From assembly GCA_023430685.1 (NCBI GenBank), contig JAEYZH010000154.1, positions 1 to 17,393 of the forward strand: a stretch of 17,393 nt of DNA, in the 5' to 3' direction. The notes under the pieces are model-generated. The model made no database searches and had not been told where the DNA came from. It saw only the letters and a program-made list of their open reading frames with translations. Positions 6,258 through 11,999 of the stretch are shown here, piece after piece; position 1 is the first letter of the stretch; each line of letters opens with the position of its first letter. The translations under genes were made by a program, and so were the position numbers. This DNA is from Pseudomonadota bacterium (lineage in GTDB: Bacteria; Pseudomonadota; Gammaproteobacteria; Xanthomonadales; Rhodanobacteraceae).

Positions 6258-7319
6258 ATGTCCCCACGCACGCGCCTGCCGCAGCCAGACGCCACTGCCC
6301 GCAGCTGGCTGCCGCGCTTCTGCAGCGGACCGACGTTGTTCGCGGTGATGATCGTCGCCGAGCTCGTCGCGCTCGTGATCGTGCTCGCGGGCGACGCCAC
6401 GCCGTCGGGGGGCTGGCGGCGCCTCGCGGTCGTGTCGGTCTACGTGCAGTGGCTTGCGCTGCTCAACGCGGTGGTGCTGTGCTCGCTGAGGGGTGCACTC
6501 GAGCGGCTCGGCCTCGCGTGGGGATTCTTCATCGCGTGGTGCGCGAGCGTCGTGGTGACTGCGCTCGGGGCGCTCGTGGTCTGCCGGCTCGACCAGGCAC
6601 TCGGGCTCGGCCTCACGGTGCCGCCGCACGGCAGCACGCGATTCGTGTTCGCGAACGCCGCGATCTGCGCGCTGATCGCGGCTGCGTTGCTGCGCTACCT
6701 GTACGTGCTCGAACAGTGGCGCGGGCGCGTGCATGCGGCGGCCAAGGCACAAGTCGATGCCTTGCAGGCGCGCATCCGGCCGCACTTCCTTTTCAACAGC
6801 ATGAACACGATCGCGAGCCTGATCCGCACGCGGCCGCTCGAGGCCGAGCGCACGGTGGAGGACCTGTCCGACCTGTTCCGCGCGGCGCTCGGCGCCGACG
6901 ACCGGCCGGGCACGCTCGGAGGGGAACTCGACCTGATCGCGCGCTATCTCGACATCGAACGCCTGCGGCTCGGCGACCGCCTGCGCGTGGAGGCCGATCT
7001 CGACGCTTTGCCGCGCGACATGCCGCTGCCGCCGCTGCTGCTGCAGCCGCTGGTCGAAAACGCGGTGTACCACGGCGTGCAGCCGCTCGCGGAGGGCGGG
7101 GTCGTCGCGCTGCAGGGGCGCCGCGAGGGCGGCTACGTCGAGTTCAGCGTGCGCAATCCGCGCCCGGCGCAGCCCAACGCACGCCGCAACGGCGTTGCGC
7201 TCGCGAACATCCGCGCGCGCATCGAGTACCATTTCGGCGCACGCGGGGAGCTGCACGTGGAGGAAGGCGCGGACTACTACCTCGCGCGCGTGCGCCTGCC
7301 GGAGAACACGGATCGATGA
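6258..7319 (+). CDS. algZ: Sensor histidine kinase, LytS/AlgZ (FimS) type
   Basis: 353 residues. Four hydrophobic segments (about 27-45, 56-78, 87-108, 129-150) form the membrane sensor part. The cytoplasmic kinase follows: the His_kinase domain motif ARIRPHFLFNSMN places the phospho-acceptor at His176, the N box is in LLLQPLVENAVYHG (Asn268), and a G-box-like GVALANIRARIEYHFG lies at 312-327. This HPHFLFN-type kinase with few transmembrane helices, next to a LytTR regulator and hemC, is the algZ-algR-hemC arrangement of Pseudomonas and xanthomonads. It would phosphorylate AlgR in response to an unknown envelope signal. Its stop overlaps the algR start (ATGA), so the two are translationally coupled. 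The gene lacks a Shine-Dalgarno and sits behind a near-consensus -10. Confidence 0.88.
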   Translation: MSPRTRLPQPDATARSWLPRFCSGPTLFAVMIVAELVALVIVLAGDATPSGGWRRLAVVSVYVQWLALLNAVVLCSLRGALERLGLAWGFFIAWCASVVVTALGALVVCRLDQALGLGLTVPPHGSTRFVFANAAICALIAAALLRYLYVLEQWRGRVHAAAKAQVDALQARIRPHFLFNSMNTIASLIRTRPLEAERTVEDLSDLFRAALGADDRPGTLGGELDLIARYLDIERLRLGDRLRVEADLDALPRDMPLPPLLLQPLVENAVYHGVQPLAEGGVVALQGRREGGYVEFSVRNPRPAQPNARRNGVALANIRARIEYHFGARGELHVEEGADYYLARVRLPENTDR

Positions 7320-8050
7320 AAGCCCTGGTCGTCGACGACGAGCCGCTCGCGCGCGAACGCATGCGCGCATTGCTCGGCGACATCGAAGGCATCGAAGTCG
7401 TCGGCGAGGCCGGCAATGGTCGCGAGGCGATCGAAGCCGTCGCGGCGCACGCGCCGGACCTGCTGCTGCTCGACATCCGGATGCCGCTGATGGACGGACT
7501 CGAGACCGCGCGCCACCTCGGCGGACTGGAGTCGCCGCCCGCGATCATCTTCTGCACCGCGTATGCGGACCATGCGCTCGAAGCATTCGAGGCGAATGCG
7601 GTCGATTACCTCGTCAAGCCCGTGCGTGGCGATCGCCTGAATGCGGCAGTCGCGAAGGCCCGGCGCTGGAACGGCGACGACGCGCGTCGGCTCGGCAGCG
7701 CGCTCGGCGCGGACTCACGCCGCAGCCACCTCTGCGCGCGCGTGCGCGGCAGCCTCGTGCTGGTGCCGGTCGCCGACATCCGCTACCTGCTGGCCGAGGA
7801 CAAGTACGTGGTCGTGCACCACGCACAGGGCGAGGTGCTCGTGGAGGAATCCCTGAAGGCGCTTGAGGACGAGTTCGGCGACGATTTCGTGCGCATCCAT
7901 CGCAACTGCCTGGTCGCGCGCTCGAAGCTCGCCGGCCTCGTGCGCAGCGCCGACGGCCGCGTGTTCGCGAGTGTCGAAGGCGCATCCGGCACGCTCGAGG
8001 TGAGCCGGCGCAACCTGCCTGCGCTGCGCAAGCTGGTGCGTTCGCTGTGA
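7316..8050 (+). CDS. algR: LytTR family response regulator, AlgR-like
   Basis: 244 residues. The N-terminal receiver has the acidic pair D7-D8, phospho-acceptor Asp53 (LLLLDIRMP), Thr81 and Lys101 (VKPV), all in the expected places. After a linker, residues about 140-243 form a LytTR DNA-binding domain (VPVADIRYLLAEDKYVVVHH, LEDEFGDDFVRIHRNCLVA). It is a transcription factor controlled by AlgZ; in Pseudomonas the orthologue controls alginate, type IV pili and cyclic-di-GMP related genes, but targets here are unknown. The ATG at 7316 overlaps algZ by 4 bp, and the stop overlaps the hemC GTG by 4 bp, so all three genes form one transcript. Confidence 0.92.
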   Translation: MKALVVDDEPLARERMRALLGDIEGIEVVGEAGNGREAIEAVAAHAPDLLLLDIRMPLMDGLETARHLGGLESPPAIIFCTAYADHALEAFEANAVDYLVKPVRGDRLNAAVAKARRWNGDDARRLGSALGADSRRSHLCARVRGSLVLVPVADIRYLLAEDKYVVVHHAQGEVLVEESLKALEDEFGDDFVRIHRNCLVARSKLAGLVRSADGRVFASVEGASGTLEVSRRNLPALRKLVRSL

Positions 8051-8973
8051 GGACGCTGCGCATCGCCACGCGCAAGAGCGCACTCGCACTCTGGCAGGCC
8101 GAGCACGTCGCCACGCGCCTGCGCGCACTGCACGCCGGCCTCGCGGTCGAGCTGGTCCCGATGACGACGCGCGGCGACCAGGTGCTCGACCGGCCACTCG
8201 CCGAGATCGGCGGCAAGGGGCTGTTCCTCAAGGAGCTCGAGGTCGCGATGCTCGAGCAGCGCGCGGACATCGCGGTGCATTCGTTCAAGGACGTGCCGAT
8301 GCTGCTCGAGCCGGGCTTCCGCATCGGCGCGGTGCTCGAACGCGCGGACGCGGCCGATGCGTTCATCAGCAACGCCCATGCGCGCATCGACGAGCTGCCG
8401 CACGGTGCGCGCGTCGGCAGTTCTTCGCTGCGACGGCAGGCGCAGTTGCGCGCGTTGCGGCCGGATCTCGAGCTGCGCGACCTGCGTGGCAACGTCAACA
8501 CGCGTCTCGCGCGGCTCGACGCCGGCGACTATGACGCGATCATCCTCGCCTGCGCCGGCATCGAACGGCTCGGGCTCGGCGCGCGCGTGCGCTCGCGGCT
8601 GGTGCCGCCACAATGGTTGCCCGCGGTCGCCCAGGGCGCAATCGCGATCGAATGCCGCGAGGGTGACGCGGCGGTGCTCGAACTCGTCGCGGGCCTCGGC
8701 GATGCCGCCACGCAGCGCTGCGTGGCCGCCGAGCGCGCGATGAACCTGCGACTGCACGGAAGCTGCAACGTGCCGGTCGCGGGCTACTGCATCGAGACCG
8801 AAGCGGGGTTCGCGCTGTGGGGCCTCGTCGGCGACGCCGCGACCGGGCGACTCGTGCGAGCGGAACTGGAAGGCGCATACGCCGATCCGACCCTGCTCGG
8901 CGAGTCGGTCGCCGCCCTGCTGCTCGAACGCGGTGCCGACGAGATCCTCTCGCGCCACGCGGGATCGGACTGA
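8047..8973 (+). CDS. hemC: Hydroxymethylbilane synthase (porphobilinogen deaminase)
   Basis: 308 residues, the normal length. The enzyme joins four porphobilinogen molecules into hydroxymethylbilane in the haem/sirohaem pathway, in the cytoplasm. Visible family features are RIATRKSALALWQA at the start, TRGD (41-44), GGKGLFLKELE (55-65), HSFKDVP with catalytic Asp82, GSSSLRRQAQL, LRGNVNTRLARLD, and HGSCNVPV with Cys240, which carries the dipyrromethane cofactor. Translation starts at GTG 8047, overlapping the algR stop by 4 bp, so hemC depends on the algZ transcript unless an internal promoter exists. hemD, which follows hemC in Pseudomonas, is not here; the next gene is convergent. Confidence 0.96.
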   Translation: MRTLRIATRKSALALWQAEHVATRLRALHAGLAVELVPMTTRGDQVLDRPLAEIGGKGLFLKELEVAMLEQRADIAVHSFKDVPMLLEPGFRIGAVLERADAADAFISNAHARIDELPHGARVGSSSLRRQAQLRALRPDLELRDLRGNVNTRLARLDAGDYDAIILACAGIERLGLGARVRSRLVPPQWLPAVAQGAIAIECREGDAAVLELVAGLGDAATQRCVAAERAMNLRLHGSCNVPVAGYCIETEAGFALWGLVGDAATGRLVRAELEGAYADPTLLGESVAALLLERGADEILSRHAGSD

Positions 8974-8990
8974 CGCGTGCAAGTGTCGTG

Positions 8991-9140
8991 GTCGCCCACC
9001 GAGTGGCTCCTGGGAGCGGGCCGCAGGAGCGCACCCTGTGCGCGATGCGCGCCAATCGGAATGCCGTCGTGCAACCGGTTCGCTGCGCGGATCGCCCACA
9101 GGGTGGGCTCCTACGGATCGCCCACAGGGTGGAATCCTAC
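8991..9140. repeat. Four copies of hairpin repeat family B between hemC and the DUF481 gene
   Basis: In this 187-bp convergent gap, copies lie at 8991-9016 (inverted, diverged), 9023-9050 (forward, gcaggagcgcaccctgtgcgc), and as an exact-spacing tandem pair at 9089-9114 and 9115-9140 (inverted, 26-bp units, atcgcccacagggtgg). The stem is gcccac/gtgggc in the tandem copies but gcgcac/gtgcgc at 9023: both arms changed together, so base pairing was conserved. This supports a structured element, probably also the transcript end for one or both convergent genes. No gene is seen in the gap. Confidence 0.75.
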
Positions 9141-9160
9141 GGATTCCCCGCGGGTAGTGC

Positions 9161-9964
9161 CTATTTCGCGCCGAAGTTGTAGACGAGATTCGTCGTCATC
9201 AGCTGGTCGGTCTTCTTGAGACCGGCGGCGACTTCGGAATTGCGGCGAACCTGGTAGCCGACCTTGAGCGCGAACGACTTGTTGATCGCGACCTGCAGGC
9301 CCGCGTCGTTCTGCATGAAGGTGTTGTCGCTGCCCGCCTCGACGAGGAACGTGTCGACGAACGCCGTGGTGTCGCTGAAGTTGTGCTTGTACGCGATGAG
9401 GCCGCGGCCGACGACCTCGCCTTCGGCATCGAAGCTGTGGCGCACGGGCACGCCTTCGACGAGCTCCGGACCGTACACGTCGACCGGCTGGTAGCGCTTG
9501 TAGCCCGGGCCCGCTTCGAACGAAAGCTCGTTGCGCTGGTTCTTGAGCACCGTGTAGCCGTAACCGACCGAGGCGACCGCCTGGTATTCGAACGGCGAGA
9601 AATCGTCGTTCTCGTAGCGCAGCGCGCCCACGACGTAGCTGCGCTCGTCGAGCTTGTAGCCCACCGAAGCGCCGCCCTCGTATCGATTGGCGGTGAGGTC
9701 GAAGTTCTTCACGCTGGTCACTTCGCCGTCGACGACCGTGGTCGCGGTGACTTCGCCCTTGCTGCGCAGCGCGGTCAGGTAGAAGTGGTCCTTCCAGGTC
9801 TCGTCTTCCTTCTTGAACTCGAGCTTGGCATTGAGGTTCTCGGATTTCGCATTGCCGCGCGAGGCCGCGAAGCCGAGCTCACCGGAGCCCGACCAGCCGT
9901 CGTCGGCGAGCGCGCAGGCAGGCAGCGCAAGCAGCAGCGCGAGCGGGATCAGTTTCTTGTTCAT
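9161..9964 (-). CDS. DUF481 outer-membrane beta-barrel protein (YdiY-like)
   Basis: 267 residues with a Sec signal peptide (MNKKLIPLALLLALPACALA). The mature part is a chain of alternating amphipathic strands separated by charged turns, beginning WSGSGELGFAASRGNAKSENLNAKLEFKK, the hallmark start of DUF481 proteins, and containing YEGGASVGYKLDERSYVVGALRYE and FEAGPGYKRY. It ends with an amphipathic strand LMTTNLVYNFGAK. Members are outer-membrane proteins induced by salt or other stress in some bacteria; their cargo is unknown. The ATG at 9964 has a GGAG 7 nt upstream. The soe terminator ends only 27 bp before the start codon, so its promoter must lie within or upstream of the terminator hairpin. 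Confidence 0.88.
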   Translation of the reverse strand: MNKKLIPLALLLALPACALADDGWSGSGELGFAASRGNAKSENLNAKLEFKKEDETWKDHFYLTALRSKGEVTATTVVDGEVTSVKNFDLTANRYEGGASVGYKLDERSYVVGALRYENDDFSPFEYQAVASVGYGYTVLKNQRNELSFEAGPGYKRYQPVDVYGPELVEGVPVRHSFDAEGEVVGRGLIAYKHNFSDTTAFVDTFLVEAGSDNTFMQNDAGLQVAINKSFALKVGYQVRRNSEVAAGLKKTDQLMTTNLVYNFGAK

Positions 9965-9990
9965 CGGGACACTCCATCGATGGCGGGCAC

Positions 9991-10013
9991 AAAAAAGACC
10001 GCACGAGGCGGCC
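9991..10013 (-). terminator. Rho-independent terminator of the soe operon
   Basis: On the - strand GGCCGC-CTCGT-GCGGTC folds into a 6-bp stem (one G-U pair) with a 5-nt loop, followed directly by six T. It lies 90 bp after the soeC stop and 27 bp before the ATG of the DUF481 gene on the same strand, so it could also act as a leader hairpin for that gene. Confidence 0.75.
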
Positions 10014-10103
10014 TGGTCGGGCGCGATCGTCGTCGATGTGCGCTGAAAACGGCGTGAACGGGCACGCGTCCGCTTGTGAACAAAAGTGGCGCCGCGCGGT
10101 CGC

Positions 10104-11129
10104 TCAGCGCGCGTAGTAGGCCATCACAGCGTGCTTCGCTTCGGCGAAGAACAGCCAGCGTTCGACGAACAAGCCCGCGAGGCCTGCGGCCAGCGCGAGC
10201 CACGCGGCGGGCATTCCGATCGCAGGCACGACGAGCGCGATCAGGGCCAGCAGTCCCGGCACGAGGAACGCGAGCACCAGCGCGATGCGGCGCAGCTTGC
10301 GAGCATGCTTGCGCGCGAGCACGAAACCCATTTCGTGCGTGAGGTAGTTCTCCTCGGTGTGCGGCGCTTCGAACGACCGCACGTCGCCGAGTCCGGACAA
10401 CCCGGTCGCGTGGCCAGCGTCGGGGGCGGGCAACGCATCGATCGCGTGCCAGTAGCGAAGTTTGAGCCAGGTGCATGCTGCAGCGAGAATGATGATGCCC
10501 GCGAACAGCGGCACGCGCCAAACTGGTCCGACCGCCGCAAACAGCGTTCCGGATGCCGCCAACAGCAGCGCGCCGCCGAGCAGCGCCATCAGCAGGTACC
10601 CAGGCATCACGCGGGGATCGCGCCATGCGCGGATCGGCGGCAGGCTGGAATAGATATTGGCGGTGCAATACACGGTGGCCAGGGAACCTGCGGCGAGCGC
10701 GGCGCCGCACACGCGCAAGCCCAGGCCAGCGTCCGCGATGAACGCGCCATGCAGGTGATCTGGGGCGCCTCCGAGGGCGGAGAGCAAGTCGGCGAGCAGG
10801 ATCGTAGCGGGAACGAACGTCAGCAGCGCCAGCACGCCCTCGCGCGAGAGCCACGAGCTGCGCCACTGGGACAGGGCGCGCCATGCGCGGAGCGGCTTGC
10901 CGAGGTGTCCGAGTGAACAGGACAATCCGGCGGCAACCAGCGCAAACGCCAATACGAAGCCGATGGGATCCGGATATACGCCGCGGCAATGCACGACCAA
11001 CTTCCCGCCGTCCATCGAGGGCAGGTCGCAGAACGGGCCCACGACCAACGCGAGGCCGAACAAGACCCACGTGCCGTAGCCGATGCCCGACAGCACGGTG
11101 AAACAGATGATCGAAAACGTCGGCCGCAT
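10104..11129 (-). CDS. soeC: DmsC/SoeC-type membrane anchor subunit of molybdoenzyme
   Basis: 341 residues, strongly hydrophobic, with about eight predicted membrane segments (for example near residues 7-31, 54-75, 95-120, 135-155, 173-195, 202-225, and two in the last 70 residues). This is the layout of the DMSO reductase anchor (DmsC) family, which binds quinone and exchanges electrons with the Fe-S subunit. The N-terminus MRPTFSIICFTVLSGIGYG and the SLGHLGKPLRAWRALSQWRSSWLSREG block are typical of this family. In SoeABC it passes sulfite electrons to the quinone pool. Its ATG lies 15 bp after the soeB stop, and it is the last gene of the operon. The symbol depends on the SoeABC interpretation of the operon; DmsC-like is the safer name. 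Confidence 0.82.
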   Translation of the reverse strand: MRPTFSIICFTVLSGIGYGTWVLFGLALVVGPFCDLPSMDGGKLVVHCRGVYPDPIGFVLAFALVAAGLSCSLGHLGKPLRAWRALSQWRSSWLSREGVLALLTFVPATILLADLLSALGGAPDHLHGAFIADAGLGLRVCGAALAAGSLATVYCTANIYSSLPPIRAWRDPRVMPGYLLMALLGGALLLAASGTLFAAVGPVWRVPLFAGIIILAAACTWLKLRYWHAIDALPAPDAGHATGLSGLGDVRSFEAPHTEENYLTHEMGFVLARKHARKLRRIALVLAFLVPGLLALIALVVPAIGMPAAWLALAAGLAGLFVERWLFFAEAKHAVMAYYAR

Positions 11130-11144
11130 GGTGGATCCCGTTCC

Positions 11145-11999
11145 TCAGCGCGACAACACGCGATCGAGCCAGCGCAGCACGCCGGGGAGTTGCGCGGGAT
11201 CGAGGGTTTCGGCGCTGCGGGATGATTCGGGGGCGGACACCGGGTCGGAGTCGCCGCATCCTCCCCGCCGTGGCCGTGGCGGCAGGTAACGATTGACCGG
11301 TGCGTAGCCGAACTCGGGCATCAGCGCGTAGCCCTCGCGCTCGGCCACCAGCTTCGACACCTTCGACTCCGCATCGCCGAGATCGCCGAAATGCCGTGCG
11401 CGCGTCGGACACGCCATCACGCACGCAGGCTGGCGGTCGATCTCCTCGAGCGTTTCGTTGTAGATGCGATCCACGCACAGCGTGCACTTCTGCATCGTGC
11501 CGCGCGTGGCGCTGTACTCGCGCGCGCCGTACGGACACGCCCACGAACACAGCTGGCAGCCGATGCACTTGTCGGCGTCGACGAGCACGATGCCGTCATC
11601 CGCGCGCTTGTAGCTTGCGCCGGTCGGGCACACGGTCACGCACGCCGGTGTCTCGCAGTGCAGGCACGAGCGCGGGAAATGCACGGTTTGCGCTGGCGCG
11701 CCGGGAATGGGCAGTGCGGAATGGGGAATGGTTGAAGTGGTGGCTGTCGTGCGAATGGCAGCCTTTTCGCTTCCCGGTTCCCGACTCCCGATTCCGGGCT
11801 CCACCGCATACGAATGCACGCGGTTGAACCACACCCCGTGCGGTTCGGCGCCGTAGGGATCGGCATCGGGCAGCGGGCCGAAGTCGCCGCCGTCGTTCCA
11901 CTCCTTGCACGCGACCGCGCAGGCGTGGCAGCCGACGCAGGTGTCGAGGTCGATCACGAGGCCGAGCTTTCTCGGTGACGGCGGTGGCAGCGAGGTCAT
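11145..11999 (-). CDS. soeB: Four-cluster ferredoxin-like electron-transfer subunit, SoeB/DmsB type
   Basis: 284 residues with 16 cysteines in four groups, enough for four [4Fe-4S] clusters: C21/24/27/31 (CVGCHACAVAC), C112/115/120/124 (CLHCETPACVTVC), C145/148/151/155 (CIGCQLCSWAC) and C172/175/193/197. It lacks a signal peptide, so it sits in the cytoplasm and carries electrons from SoeA to SoeC. KLGLVIDLDTCVGCHAC, VCPTGASYKRA-DGIV and HFGDLGD...KLVAER closely resemble SoeB from memory. Its ATG overlaps the soeA stop by 4 bp. Odd feature: residues about 67-103, between cysteine groups I and II, are encoded by intergenic-type heptamer repeats (11703-11798) and are rich in Thr, Pro, Ser and Ala. 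The frame stays open and all ligands remain, so it is probably functional. Confidence 0.85.
   Translation of the reverse strand: MTSLPPPSPRKLGLVIDLDTCVGCHACAVACKEWNDGGDFGPLPDADPYGAEPHGVWFNRVHSYAVEPGIGSREPGSEKAAIRTTATTSTIPHSALPIPGAPAQTVHFPRSCLHCETPACVTVCPTGASYKRADDGIVLVDADKCIGCQLCSWACPYGAREYSATRGTMQKCTLCVDRIYNETLEEIDRQPACVMACPTRARHFGDLGDAESKVSKLVAEREGYALMPEFGYAPVNRYLPPRPRRGGCGDSDPVSAPESSRSAETLDPAQLPGVLRWLDRVLSR
11703..11798. repeat. Paired heptanucleotide tracts inside soeB
   Basis: Two period-7 tracts face each other. 11703-11730 reads GGGAATG, GGCAGTG, CGGAATG, GGGAATG; 11771-11798 reads TTCCCGG, TTCCCGA, CTCCCGA, TTCCGGG, roughly the reverse complement. The 40 bp between them hold an inverted repeat (ggctg 11742-11746, cagcc 11759-11763) followed by TTTT. 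This is the form of an intergenic repeat element, yet it lies within an open coding frame. Confidence 0.85.

Noticed and set aside
9089..9140. CRISPR array
   Set aside because: Only two adjacent units with no spacers between them, and inverted copies nearby; the structure is a hairpin repeat.
11145..11999. soeB as a pseudogene, or the insertion as an intein
   Set aside because: The frame is open, all 16 cysteines and both ends are conserved, and the 37-residue segment has no splicing motifs and is far too short for an intein.
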